Source: Streptomyces sp. NBC_01465
GTDB taxonomy: Bacteria; Actinomycetota; Actinomycetes; Streptomycetales; Streptomycetaceae
Direction of reading: 5' to 3'
Assembly: GCF_036227325.1 (NCBI RefSeq)
Contig: NZ_CP109467.1
Coordinates: 372,001 to 436,000 of the forward strand
Length of the DNA stretch: 64,000 nt
The translations under genes were made by a program, and so were the position numbers. Shown here in pieces: positions 26,755 through 35,739 of the stretch. The notes beneath the pieces are model-generated. The model was not told where the DNA came from, did not search any database, and saw only the letters and a program-made list of their open reading frames with translations. Every line of letters begins with the position of its first letter. Within the stretch, counting starts at the first letter, position 1.

Positions 26755-27237
26755 ATGGCGCGTCAACTCCGCCCCGTGGAGCTCGACTTCGTGAACACCG
26801 CACCCCTGCGCCTGGTCTTCGCCGCGGAGGTCTCCGCCTCCGCGGACGCGGTGTACCAAGCGCTCGCGGAGGAAGTCGAGACCCTGCCCGAGTGGTTCAC
26901 CGCGGTGAAGCTGGCGCGGCCGACGGCGGGCGGCGCGGCCCGCGAGGTCAGGCTGAAGGGTGGCGTCCACTTCCAGGAGACGATCCTGGCGAAGGAGCCC
27001 TCGACCCGGTACGCGTACCGGGTCGACTCCACCAACGCCCCTGGACTGCGCGCCCTGTTGGAGGAGTGGCTGCTGACCCCGACGGCGAACGGCACTCTGG
27101 TGCAGTGGACGTTCGCCGCCGACGGGTCCGCCCCGGTGCGTACGGGGATCAAGCTGGTCCGGGCGGGTCTGGGGCGGTCGTTCCGCGACGCGGTCCGCAA
27201 TCTGGACCGGCGGCTGGCGGCGACACCCGCCCCGTAG
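26755..27237 (+). CDS. SRPBCC (START-like) family protein
   Basis: 160 aa, one START/Bet v1-like domain of polyketide-cyclase type (LRLVFAAEVSASADAVYQAL, LPEWFTAVK, TLVQWTFAADG). These form a hydrophobic pocket for a lipid or aromatic ligand. Start ATG 26755 has GGAGG 13 nt upstream. Tail to tail with the Cds1-like gene, 3 bp between stops. Ligand unknown. Confidence 0.75.
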   Translation: MARQLRPVELDFVNTAPLRLVFAAEVSASADAVYQALAEEVETLPEWFTAVKLARPTAGGAAREVRLKGGVHFQETILAKEPSTRYAYRVDSTNAPGLRALLEEWLLTPTANGTLVQWTFAADGSAPVRTGIKLVRAGLGRSFRDAVRNLDRRLAATPAP

Positions 27238-27240
27238 AGG

Positions 27241-28338
27241 TCAGTCCGCCCAGCGTCCGGTGGCCAGGAGCGAGTCGATGGCCGCGGCGTACGGTGCGAT
27301 GTCCAGGCCCTGTTCGGCGAGCCAGGCGTCCGAGTAGTACTTGTCGAGATAGCGGTCGCCCGGGTCGCAGATCAGGGTGACGACGCTTCCGGTGCGGCCC
27401 TCGGCGACCATCTCGGCGACGATCTTCAGCGCGCTCCACAGCCCGGTGCCGGTGGAGCCGCCGGCCTTGCGGCCGATGGCCTGCTCCAGGGCGCGTACGG
27501 CGGCGACGCTCGCCGCGTCGGGCACCTTCATCATCCGGTCGATCGCACCGGGGACGAAGCTCGGCTCCATCCGGGGCCGGCCGATGCCCTCGATCCGCGA
27601 TCCGCAGTCGCTGGTGGCGAGCGGGTCGTTGTTGGTCCAGCCCTCGAAGAAACAGGAGTTCTCCGGGTCGGGGACGCAGATGCGGGTGTCGTGCTGCATG
27701 TAGTGGACGTAGCGCGCGATGGTCGCCGAGGTGCCGCCGGTCCCGGCGGTCGCCACGATCCACGCGGGCTCGGGGTAGCGCTCCAACTTCAGCTGCTGGT
27801 AGATGGATTCGGCGATGTTGTTGTTGCCCCGCCAGTCCGTGGCACGCTCCGCGTAGGTGAACTGGTCCATGTAGTGGCCGCCCGACTCGGCGGCCAGCGA
27901 GGCGGCTTCCTCGTACATCTTCCGCGAGTCGTCGACGTAGTGGCACTTCCCGCCGTGGAACTCGATCAGCCGGCACTTCTCGTGGCTGGTGGTGCGCGGC
28001 ATCACCGCGATGAACGGCACCCCGATCAGCCCGGCGAAGTACGCCTCGGAGACCGCGGTCGAGCCGCTGGAGGCCTCGATGACGGGCTTGCCGGGGCGGA
28101 TCCAGCCGTTGCACAGCCCGTAGAGGAAGAGCGAGCGGGCGAGACGGTGCTTGAGGCTGCCGGTCGGGTGGGTCGACTCGTCCTTCAGATAGAGGTCGAT
28201 GCCCCAGTGCTCGGGGAGCGGGAAGCGCAGCAGATGCGTGTCCGCGGAGCGGTTGGAGTCGGCCTGGACCTTACGGACGGCCTCTTTCAGCCAGGCCCGG
28301 TACTCCGGATCGCTGCGGTCCACGTCGATGGTGTTCAT
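27241..28338 (-). CDS. PLP-dependent cysteine synthase-family enzyme, Cds1-like cysteine desulfhydrase
   Basis: 365 aa from ATG 28338 (GAGGAG 8 nt upstream; GTG 28347 overlaps that site and is rejected). Fold type II PLP enzyme: Lys63 in [11 protein letters not shown] binds [19 protein letters not shown] contacts the substrate carboxylate, and [13 protein letters not shown] binds phosphate. The sequence resembles mycobacterial Cds1 (Rv3684), which splits L-cysteine to H2S, pyruvate and ammonia, more than CysK/CysM. Stands alone. The assignment to Cds1 is from memory of the family. Confidence 0.78.
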   Translation of the reverse strand: MNTIDVDRSDPEYRAWLKEAVRKVQADSNRSADTHLLRFPLPEHWGIDLYLKDESTHPTGSLKHRLARSLFLYGLCNGWIRPGKPVIEASSGSTAVSEAYFAGLIGVPFIAVMPRTTSHEKCRLIEFHGGKCHYVDDSRKMYEEAASLAAESGGHYMDQFTYAERATDWRGNNNIAESIYQQLKLERYPEPAWIVATAGTGGTSATIARYVHYMQHDTRICVPDPENSCFFEGWTNNDPLATSDCGSRIEGIGRPRMEPSFVPGAIDRMMKVPDAASVAAVRALEQAIGRKAGGSTGTGLWSALKIVAEMVAEGRTGSVVTLICDPGDRYLDKYYSDAWLAEQGLDIAPYAAAIDSLLATGRWAD

Positions 28339-28558
28339 CCGCGCCACTCCTCGTCGGTTCGACTTCCCTCACCTCTGGCCAACATACGCCCCTCACCTGC
28401 ACAAACGTTCACTTTGATACGCCATAGCAGTTGCTTGTGGGCCGGGAGTGAGAAGCGGCCGATCCCTTCGCCGATCCGTTCACCGTGCACACTGGTGCGC
28501 GGGCCCGGGCCCCGGCAGACTGCACCGCAGGAGTCGACGCGAAGGGGGCGGGACGGCC

Positions 28559-28876
28559 ATGGCGGAACCGGAGTTCACTGCGACGGGCGTACGGATAGAG
28601 CGGTGGCCCCGCTCGCTCACCCGGGCGGGGAAGGTCCTGATCAAGGACGGCAGGCTGGCGCTGCTGACGAGCAGCGGGCGGGAGATCGACAGTGCCCCGC
28701 TGGGGACGGTCAGTGCGGGCCGGCCCTGGTTCGCGGGGGGCGACCGTACGGTGGCAACGGTCAACGGCACGCGCTACCGGCTGACCATGGGGCGGCCGGA
28801 CCGTATCCCCGACGCATCAGGGGTGGTCAGCCGCTTCCTCGACGCCGTGCGGGACGCACGGGGCGCACGGGACTGA
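28559..28876 (+). CDS. Small conserved protein of unknown function
   Basis: 105 aa, no signal peptide and no membrane segment. Beta-rich pattern (VRIERWPRSLTRAGKVLIKD, LLTSSGREIDSAPLGTV, TVATVNGTRYRLTM) that could be a small PH-like or beta-barrel fold. GAAGGGGGCGGG precedes ATG 28559. Not recognised; codon use is typical of the region, so I take it as real. Confidence 0.6.
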   Translation: MAEPEFTATGVRIERWPRSLTRAGKVLIKDGRLALLTSSGREIDSAPLGTVSAGRPWFAGGDRTVATVNGTRYRLTMGRPDRIPDASGVVSRFLDAVRDARGARD

Positions 28877-29017
28877 TGAGGCGCGAGTTGCGCGGCCGTA
28901 TCCGCTGGGCGACCCTGGTCTCACATCACTGAGGGTTCACCGGCGGTCACACTGAGATCCAGTTTCACTCCGCCGGTCCACACAGCACTTCCGGACCTCA
29001 TTCGGGGAGTCGCAGTC

Positions 29018-29473
29018 GTGATCAGCCAGCCAAGCAGGCATTGCACGGTGGAGCTGCAGGCTCTGCCGTCGCGGATCGGGCAAGTCCGCAGAATCGTATC
29101 GGCGCAGTTGCGCTACTGGCATCTCGATCCTCTGATCGACCAGGCAGCGCTGGGCGTCACCGAATTGCTCACCAACGTCCATCGTCATGCCCAGCCGGAC
29201 AAGATGTGCATCGTCGAGATCGAGCTGCTGCTCGACCGGCTCACGGTGTCGGTGCATGACCACGATCCCCATCTGCCCACGGTCCGCGACGCGGATCCAC
29301 TCGCCACGTGCGGGCGCGGTCTCGCGATGATCGCGGCGGTGAGCGAGAGCTGGGGCGTACGACCGGAGGGCCCGACGGGAAAGGTCGTGTGGTTCACGCT
29401 GCCCGCGCCCACCCCCGCCGTGGCGCTGCCGCCCTGCCCCGAGCGGATGGCCCGGTCCGCCGTTGCGGGCTGA
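29018..29473 (+). CDS. RsbW-like anti-sigma factor / ATP-binding protein
   Basis: 151 aa, single GHKL ATPase domain. N box GVTELLTNVHRHA (~46-58), a G1 region SVHDHDPHLP in place of DxGxG, and G2 box GRGLAMIAAVS (~98-108). GTG 29018 has GGGGAG ~8 nt before it. Streptomyces has dozens of such stand-alone ATPases acting on anti-anti-sigma factors or as phosphotransfer partners. No sigma factor or STAS gene is next to it, so the partner is unknown. Confidence 0.8.
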   Translation: MISQPSRHCTVELQALPSRIGQVRRIVSAQLRYWHLDPLIDQAALGVTELLTNVHRHAQPDKMCIVEIELLLDRLTVSVHDHDPHLPTVRDADPLATCGRGLAMIAAVSESWGVRPEGPTGKVVWFTLPAPTPAVALPPCPERMARSAVAG

Positions 29474-29505
29474 CCGGGCCGTGCACGGTGCGCAGCTGCC
29501 GGGGC

Positions 29506-32076
29506 CTATTCGGTGGCGATGGCGCGCAGCACGTCCAGGCGCGCCGCCCTGCGAGCAGGGCGCCACCCGGCGAGCGCTCCGGCGGTCAGTCCTACGACCA
29601 CGATCACCGCGAGCCGCACCGGCGGGAGCGCGAAGGCGAATGCGGTGTCCCCCGCCCCTTCCGAGGCCTTGACGAGCACCCAGCCGAGGAACGCTCCCAG
29701 TCCCACGCCGCCCGCCGTGCCGAAGGCGGCCACCAGCACCGACTCCCAGCGGACCATGGCGCGCAGCTGCCTGCGGGTCTGTCCGACGGCGCGCAGCAGG
29801 CCGAGTTCGCGGGTGCGCTCGTGGATGGCGAGGGTGAGCGTGTTGGCGATGCCGAGCAGCGCGATGAGTACGGCGAGCGCGAGCAGGGCGTAGACCAGCG
29901 TCAGCATCATGTCGATGCCGCCTGCCGAGGACTGCGCGTACTCGCCGCGGGTCTGTACGGACGGGCTGCCGTAGGCGGCTGCGGTCTTCTTCACGGCGGC
30001 CTTGCCGTCCGCTGCCGTCACTCCGTCCTTGAACGCGACGGCGACCAGGGTGTCGGAGTCCTGGCCGCGGTGCGGGGCCCAGGCCTGGCGGGTGATCAGG
30101 TAGTCGCCGGGGAGCTCCCAGCGGCTGTACTCCGCCCGTATGGTGAAGGTCTGCTTCTTGCCGTCGGTGAAGGCGAGGGCGACCGTGGAGCCCGGCTGCC
30201 AGCCGCGCTTGTCGGCCTCCTTCTGCGAGACGGCGATGCCGTCCGTGCCGAGCGATTCGAGCGAACCGGTGACTGTGCCGAGGTCCAGGACCCTGGCGAG
30301 CGCTGCCGGGTCGGTGACGGTGAGATTGCGTCCCGTGCCGTTGACTTCCGCGACGCCCTTACCGAGGCCGACCGCTGTGTCCACCTCGGGGAGCTTGGCG
30401 AGCGCGGGGCCCAGCGCGGGGCTGAGTCCGCTGCCGCCCGCTCCGAACGCCGGGGCGCTGACGGCCAGATCGCCGGCGAAGGCGCGGTCCACCGTCTGGT
30501 CCATGGTCGCCTTCAGCGAGGCGGCGAAGACCGTGAAGAGCGAGACGACGGCGACGCCGATCATGAGCGCGGTCGCGGTGGCGGCCGTGCGCTTGGGGCT
30601 GCGCAGCGCATTGCGCTTGGCGAGGCCGCCGGTGACGCCGCGCAGGCGGTCGAGGGGTCCGCCGAGAGTGCGTACGGCGAAGGAGGACGCGACGGGACCG
30701 AGGACGACGAAGGCCACCAGGGCCAGGACCGCGCCCGCCGCGGAGAGCCAGATGGACGGGGAGAGCAGGGCGCCGGTGAGGACGGTGGCGATCGAGGCGA
30801 CGCCGAGGGCCGTACCGGTGACCGCCCGGGTGCGGGACGCCCCGGAATGGTCGACCGCCGTTTCGCGCAGTGCGGCCAGGGGCGCGGTGCGTCCGGCGCG
30901 GACGGCGGGCAGCAGGGCGGAGCCCAGGCAGACGAGGATCCCGACGGCGAGGGGCAGCGCCAGGGAGAGGCCGCTGATCACCAAGTCGCCCTTGGGGAAG
31001 GGGAATCCGATGACCGGGAAGAGAGCTTGAAGGCCTGCCGCGATGCCGATGCCGCCGAGGAGTCCGGCTGCGGATGCCGTGACGGCGACGACCGTCGCTT
31101 CGGCGAGGGTCGAGGAGACGACCTGGCGGCGGGAGGCGCCGAGGGCGCGGAGCAGGGCGTTCTCGCGGGTGCGCTGGGCGACGACGATCGCGAAGGTGTT
31201 GTGGATGGAGAAAGTCGCGACGAGGAGCACGATGCCGGAGAAGACCAGGAGGAGGGCGGTGAAGAGGGTCAGGAACTGGCCGGAGACGGCGTCCTGGCTC
31301 TCCTGCGCGGACTCCTCTCCGGTGATGGCCTCAACTCCCTTGGGAAGTACGGGTTCCAGGGCGTCGACGAGCTGCTGCTGCGTGGTGCCCGGGCCGGCCC
31401 TGACCTGGATGGACGACGCCTGGTCCGGCTTGGGCGTGAGGTACTTCGACGCGTCGGCCAGGGTCATTCCGGTGTAGGTGACCTGGGCCATCCCGTCCTC
31501 GCCGCCGAAGGTGGCCAGGCCGACGATGCGGACGGTGACCGGGTCGGGGGTGCGCAGCACGGTGGTGTCGCCGAGCTTGAGGCCGCCCTTGTCGGCGGCG
31601 GCGCGGTTGACGACGACCTCGCCGGGGGCGCTCGGGGCGCGGCCTTCGGCAAGCTGGTACGGGTTGAGCTTCGGGTCGTCGATCCAGTTGCCGGCGAGGG
31701 TGGGCGGGCCCTGACCGCCGACGGGTTTGCCATTGGAGCCGACGAGTTGGCCCGCTCCCTGGATGTCCGGAGCCGCGGCGGCGACACCCGGAGTGCGCCG
31801 GATCGTGTCGACGAGGGTGGTGCTCACCGGCTGGCGGGTGCCCTGGCCCTCACCGGAGACGGTGACCACGTTGGAGCTGCGGACGACCGCGTCGGTGCTG
31901 CCTGTGGCATTGGTGAAGAGGGTGTCGAAGCTGGCGCGCAGCGTGTCGCCCATGACGAGGGTGCCCGCGAGGAAGGCGACGCCGAGGAGAACCGCGGTGA
32001 AGGTCCCCGCGAAGCGCCGCTTGTGGGCGCGGAGCGAGGAGAGGCTGATGCGGAGGGAAGCGGGGAGCCTGCTCAT
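29506..32076 (-). CDS. ABC transporter permease, FtsX/MacB family
   Basis: 856 aa. Ten-helix layout: TM1 at ~22-42, a large extracytoplasmic MacB-type domain (~45-260), FtsX domain 1 (~270-390), an intermediate pair of helices and a second extracytoplasmic domain (~400-700), FtsX domain 2 (~735-850). Signatures: RTRENALLRALGASRRQV and RTRELGLLRAVGQTRRQL. Its ATG overlaps the stop of the ATPase gene (ATGA), so translation is coupled. Such exporters move lipids, lipoproteins or peptides, or transmit mechanical force; substrate unknown. Confidence 0.88.
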   Translation of the reverse strand: MSRLPASLRISLSSLRAHKRRFAGTFTAVLLGVAFLAGTLVMGDTLRASFDTLFTNATGSTDAVVRSSNVVTVSGEGQGTRQPVSTTLVDTIRRTPGVAAAAPDIQGAGQLVGSNGKPVGGQGPPTLAGNWIDDPKLNPYQLAEGRAPSAPGEVVVNRAAADKGGLKLGDTTVLRTPDPVTVRIVGLATFGGEDGMAQVTYTGMTLADASKYLTPKPDQASSIQVRAGPGTTQQQLVDALEPVLPKGVEAITGEESAQESQDAVSGQFLTLFTALLLVFSGIVLLVATFSIHNTFAIVVAQRTRENALLRALGASRRQVVSSTLAEATVVAVTASAAGLLGGIGIAAGLQALFPVIGFPFPKGDLVISGLSLALPLAVGILVCLGSALLPAVRAGRTAPLAALRETAVDHSGASRTRAVTGTALGVASIATVLTGALLSPSIWLSAAGAVLALVAFVVLGPVASSFAVRTLGGPLDRLRGVTGGLAKRNALRSPKRTAATATALMIGVAVVSLFTVFAASLKATMDQTVDRAFAGDLAVSAPAFGAGGSGLSPALGPALAKLPEVDTAVGLGKGVAEVNGTGRNLTVTDPAALARVLDLGTVTGSLESLGTDGIAVSQKEADKRGWQPGSTVALAFTDGKKQTFTIRAEYSRWELPGDYLITRQAWAPHRGQDSDTLVAVAFKDGVTAADGKAAVKKTAAAYGSPSVQTRGEYAQSSAGGIDMMLTLVYALLALAVLIALLGIANTLTLAIHERTRELGLLRAVGQTRRQLRAMVRWESVLVAAFGTAGGVGLGAFLGWVLVKASEGAGDTAFAFALPPVRLAVIVVVGLTAGALAGWRPARRAARLDVLRAIATE

Positions 32077-32831
32077 GTCTGAACACCCCTGGTGTCGAAG
32101 GCTTTGAGCCGGTCGAGGACCCGGTCGGCGGTGGGACTCTGCATCCGGTCGACGAGCCGGCCGTCGGCGAGGAAGACGACCTCGTCGGCGTGGGCGGCGG
32201 CCACCGGGTCGTGCGTGACCATCACGACGGTGCGGTCCATCTGGCGCACCGCGCGGCCGAGCAGACGCAGGACCTCTTCGCCGGAGCGGGAGTCGAGGTT
32301 GCCGGTGGGCTCGTCCGCGAAGACGACGTCCGGGCGTCCGGCGAAGGCGCGGGCGACGGCGACGCGTTGCTGCTGGCCGCCGGAGAGTTCGCTGGGCCGG
32401 TGGTGCAGCCGGTCGCGCAGTCCGACGACGTCGATGAGCGCGTCGGTCCACTCCTGGTCGCCGCGGGCTCCGGCGAGGTCCTGCGGGAGGGTGATGTTCT
32501 CGGCGACGGTCAGGGTGGGGATGAGGTTGAAGGCCTGGAAGACGAAGCCGATCCGCTCCCGGCGGAGCAGGGTGAGGCGGCGGTCGTCCAGGCTGCTCAG
32601 TTCCGTACCGCCGATGAAGGCGGAGCCGGAGGTGAGCGTGTCGAGTCCGGCGGCGCAGTGCATGAGGGTGGACTTGCCGGAGCCCGAGGGCCCCATGATC
32701 GCGGTGAAACGGCCGGCCGGAAAGTCGACGCTCACCCCGTCCAGGGCCCTCACTTCGGTGTCGCCCCTGCCGTAGACCTTCACGGCGTCGACCACACGCG
32801 CGGCGGTTTCGGTACGGGTGGCGGTGCTCAT
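32073..32831 (-). CDS. ABC transporter ATPase, LolD/MacB type
   Basis: 252 aa. Walker A GPSGSGKST, Q-loop VFQAFNLIPTLTV, signature LSGGQQQRVAVARA, Walker B VVFADEPTGNLDS, H-loop MVTHDP. This motif set (EPTGNLD) is that of the MacB/LolD/FtsE exporter group and matches the FtsX permease encoded immediately after it. Start ATG 32831 overlaps the stop of the SHOCT gene (ATGA) and its own stop overlaps the permease start. Confidence 0.92.
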   Translation of the reverse strand: MSTATRTETAARVVDAVKVYGRGDTEVRALDGVSVDFPAGRFTAIMGPSGSGKSTLMHCAAGLDTLTSGSAFIGGTELSSLDDRRLTLLRRERIGFVFQAFNLIPTLTVAENITLPQDLAGARGDQEWTDALIDVVGLRDRLHHRPSELSGGQQQRVAVARAFAGRPDVVFADEPTGNLDSRSGEEVLRLLGRAVRQMDRTVVMVTHDPVAAAHADEVVFLADGRLVDRMQSPTADRVLDRLKAFDTRGVQT

Positions 32832-33109
32832 GCCGCACCGCCCTTGGTGGCGCGCCCGAACTGCTCGTCCAGGACGGAGAGCCGGCGCCAGTACTCGTCC
32901 TCGTCGATCTCGCCGGCGGCGAAGCGCCGGCCGAGCATCGCGATCGGCGAGTGCTCGCCGTGGGCGGCCCTGACCTGCCAGGGGCCGCGGCGGCCGCGCC
33001 AGACGGTGCGGCGCAGGACGGTGACGACGGTGACGACGACGGCTGCCCAGATCAGCGGGAAGAAGAGGATCCACGGGCCGGGTCCGCCTGCGTGCGCGAG
33101 GGTGTTCAT
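32828..33109 (-). CDS. Small SHOCT-domain membrane protein
   Basis: 93 aa: one membrane helix (residues ~12-33, PWILFFPLIWAAVVVTVVTV), a basic stretch, and a C-terminal SHOCT motif (~53-82, SPIAMLGRRFAAGEIDEDEYWRRL). First gene of a three-gene operon with ATGA coupling to the ABC ATPase, so it is probably an accessory subunit or regulator of that exporter. Divergent from the TetR gene. Confidence 0.8.
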   Translation of the reverse strand: MNTLAHAGGPGPWILFFPLIWAAVVVTVVTVLRRTVWRGRRGPWQVRAAHGEHSPIAMLGRRFAAGEIDEDEYWRRLSVLDEQFGRATKGGAA

Positions 33110-33264
33110 TTCGGTTCAGCTCCTCGGTGGGGATGGGCTGTTGCTCTGGTATCGAGCCTCCCGCCGGGAGGGGGGCCGGGTCGTCGTACGGCCAGCGGCA
33201 GTGGGTGTACCACCACGGGAGTACGCGGGTGGGTGGTCGGCTGCTTCCTCGGCCCTCTGGTTTC

Positions 33265-33284
33265 TGTACCTACTAGTATGTACA
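33265..33284. promoter_or_regulatory. TetR operator (20-bp palindrome)
   Basis: TGTACCTACTAGTATGTACA, palindromic except one base pair (C/T at positions 6 and 15). It overlaps a possible -10 (TAGTAT, 33275-33280) and lies 8 bp before the TetR start, so it should autoregulate the TetR operon. It is also upstream of the divergent SHOCT-ABC operon and could affect it. Confidence 0.72.
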
Positions 33285-33292
33285 GTGAGCGC

Positions 33293-33853
33293 ATGAGCAC
33301 TCCGGAGCGTCTGATCGAGGCCACCCGCGAGCTCCTGTGGGAGCGCGGATACGTGGGCACCAGCCCCAAGGCGATCCAGCAGCAGGCGGGCGCAGGCCAG
33401 GGCAGCATGTACCACCACTTCACCGGGAAGCCGGATCTGGCGCTGGCCGCGATCCGGCGTACGGCGCAGGAGCTGCGTGCCACGGCCGACGCCACGCTCG
33501 GGATCGAGGGTTCGGCGTACGAGAAGATCGCGTCGTATCTGCTGCGCGAGCGCGACGTCCTGCGCGGCTGCCCCGTCGGGCGGCTCACGATGGACCCGGA
33601 CATCATCGCCAGCGACGAGCTGCGCGCACCGGTCGACGAGACGATCACGTGGCTGCGCGGACGGCTGGCCGAGATCGCCCAACAGGGCGTGAGGGACGGC
33701 GAGTTCCCCGCCTCGGTGGAGCCCGGGGACGTCGCGTCGACGATCGTCGCCACGGTGCAGGGCGGCTACGTCCTGGCCCGCGCCTCCGGCTCGACCGCCG
33801 CTTTCGACGCGGGAGTCCGTGGACTTCTCGCGCTGCTCGCACCCCGCGACTGA
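33293..33853 (+). CDS. TetR-family regulator
   Basis: 186 aa. HTH at ~8-55 (RLIEATRELLWERGYVGTSP, AGAGQGSMYHHFTGKPDLAL). The C-terminal half with RGCPVGRLTMDPDIIASDEL belongs to the YxaF/LmrA-like subgroup. First gene of a same-strand run: cupin, DUF4865 and phosphotriesterase-like genes follow with gaps of 15, 10 and -4 bp. A 20-bp palindrome overlaps its promoter. Probably a repressor of its own operon; inducer unknown. Confidence 0.87.
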   Translation: MSTPERLIEATRELLWERGYVGTSPKAIQQQAGAGQGSMYHHFTGKPDLALAAIRRTAQELRATADATLGIEGSAYEKIASYLLRERDVLRGCPVGRLTMDPDIIASDELRAPVDETITWLRGRLAEIAQQGVRDGEFPASVEPGDVASTIVATVQGGYVLARASGSTAAFDAGVRGLLALLAPRD

Positions 33854-33868
33854 GGAGAGAGACCGCAC

Positions 33869-34255
<387 letters not shown>

Positions 34256-34265
34256 GGAGCATTCC

Positions 34266-34844
34266 ATGCATGCCATGCAGTACGAGATCACCCTCCCCGC
34301 CGACTACGACATGGAGATCATCCGCAAGCGGGTGGCCGCCAAGGGGCATCTGCTCGACGACTTCCCCGGGCTCGGCATCAAGGCGTATCTGATGCGGGAG
34401 CGCGGCTCGGACTCACCGGTCAATCAGTACGCGCCCTTCTATCTCTGGAACACGCCCGAGGGCATGAACTCCTTCCTCTGGGGGCCCGGATTCCAGGGCC
34501 TCGTCAACGACTTCGGGCGGCCCGAGGTGCAGCACTGGACCGGTCTCGTGTACGAGGACGGCCCCGCGGCCGGCGCCTCCGCGCGCCACGCCGTCCGGCG
34601 CAGGCAGCGGATCGCGGAGGGCGGTGACCTCGCCGCCGCGATCGACGAGGCGGTGCGCGAGACGCAGCGGCTGGCCCGTATCGACGGGGTGGTGTGCGCG
34701 GCGCTCGGCGTCGATCCGCGCCACTGGGAGCTGGTCCATTTCACCCTCTGGGAAGGGGCGCCGAGGGCGGTCGGCGACCGCTTCGAGGTGCTGCACCTCT
34801 CCGCGCCCGAGCGTGCGTCGCTGGTCCGCGGGAGGCAGTGGTGA
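34266..34844 (+). CDS. DUF4865 family protein
   Basis: 192 aa. The start MQYEITLPADYDMEIIRKRV with LLDDFPGLGIKAYL, then NQYAPFYLWNTPEGMNSFLW, is diagnostic of DUF4865, an uncharacterised ferredoxin-like (dimeric alpha-beta barrel) family. ATG 34266 gives MHAMQYEI; an in-frame ATG at 34275 gives the family-typical MQYEI start. Co-transcribed with a cupin and overlapping by 4 bp (GTGA) with the phosphotriesterase-like gene. Function unknown. Confidence 0.82.
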   Translation: MHAMQYEITLPADYDMEIIRKRVAAKGHLLDDFPGLGIKAYLMRERGSDSPVNQYAPFYLWNTPEGMNSFLWGPGFQGLVNDFGRPEVQHWTGLVYEDGPAAGASARHAVRRRQRIAEGGDLAAAIDEAVRETQRLARIDGVVCAALGVDPRHWELVHFTLWEGAPRAVGDRFEVLHLSAPERASLVRGRQW

Positions 34845-35737
34845 GCTTCGTCCGTACGGTCCTCGGGGACGTCCCCGCAGGCGAGTTGGGCATCACTGAC
34901 GCCCATGACCACTTGTTCATCCGCAGTCCGCTGCTGCCGGGTCTTGAGCTCGACGACCTGGAGCGGGCGGGCCGCGCGCTGCGGGAGTTCCGCGAACTCG
35001 GCGGCCGGACCGTCGTGCAGTGGACGCCGTACGGCATGGGGCGCGAGCCCGAGGCGCTGGTGGCGCTGGCCCGTGAGACCGGTGCGCATGTGGTGGCCGC
35101 GACCGGGTTCCACCAGGCGGGGAACTACAGCGCGGAGACGCTCGACCGGGTCCTCGGATCGCTCGCCGAGCTGTTCGTGACCGAGGTGACGGAGGGCATC
35201 GGGTCGACGGGTGTGCGCGCAGGGCTGATCAAGGTGGCCGGAAGCTTCCACGTACTGGACGCGCACGCCCGGACGACGATGCGCGCGGCGGCCGAGGCGC
35301 ATCACCTCACGGGTGCGCCGATCGCCGTACACCTGGAGCTGGGAACGGCCGCGCTCGACGTACTCGACCTGCTGTGCGGTGAGTTGGGGGTTCCGCCCGG
35401 CCACGTGATCCTCGGACATCTCAACCGCTCCCCCGATTCCGCGGTGCATCACGAGGCTGCGCGTGCGGGTGCGTTCCTCGGGTTCGACGGGCCTTCCCGG
35501 GCCAACCACGCCACCGACTGGCGGCTGCCCGAGGTGCTGGCCGCGCTCGCGGATGCGGGGTACGGGGACCGGCTGCTGCTCGGCGGGGACACGGTCGTGC
35601 CGGAGACTCCGGGGATGCCGTATCTGCTGCGCAGGCTGCGGCCCCGGCTCGAACTCGCCCTGGGCGAGAAGCTGGTGGAGCAGATTTTGACCGCGAACCC
35701 GGCGCGCGCCTTCGCCCTGGCCGGGTCCGCGGGCTGA
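34841..35737 (+). CDS. Phosphotriesterase-family metal-dependent hydrolase
   Basis: 298 aa TIM-barrel amidohydrolase. HDHLF near residue 23 supplies the first metal-binding His pair, LIKVAGSFHV holds the bridging Lys, later His residues are in AVHLELG and LGHLNRS, and the final Asp is in LLLGGDTVV. Family members include lactonases and phosphotriesterases. The GTG start overlaps the DUF4865 stop (GTGA). Together with the cupin this suggests a small ring-opening or lactone-hydrolysis pathway, which is inference. Confidence 0.85.
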   Translation: MSFVRTVLGDVPAGELGITDAHDHLFIRSPLLPGLELDDLERAGRALREFRELGGRTVVQWTPYGMGREPEALVALARETGAHVVAATGFHQAGNYSAETLDRVLGSLAELFVTEVTEGIGSTGVRAGLIKVAGSFHVLDAHARTTMRAAAEAHHLTGAPIAVHLELGTAALDVLDLLCGELGVPPGHVILGHLNRSPDSAVHHEAARAGAFLGFDGPSRANHATDWRLPEVLAALADAGYGDRLLLGGDTVVPETPGMPYLLRRLRPRLELALGEKLVEQILTANPARAFALAGSAG

Positions 35738-35739
35738 GG

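Noticed and set aside
28877..29017. Possible small gene or RNA before the RsbW-like gene
   Set aside because: No start with ribosome site, no stable hairpin and no recognisable promoter; left as an ordinary gap.
29308..32082. A 924-codon open frame on the plus strand opposite the FtsX permease
   Set aside because: The product is Gly/Glu/Asp-rich low complexity, and the minus strand encodes a well-supported ABC operon.
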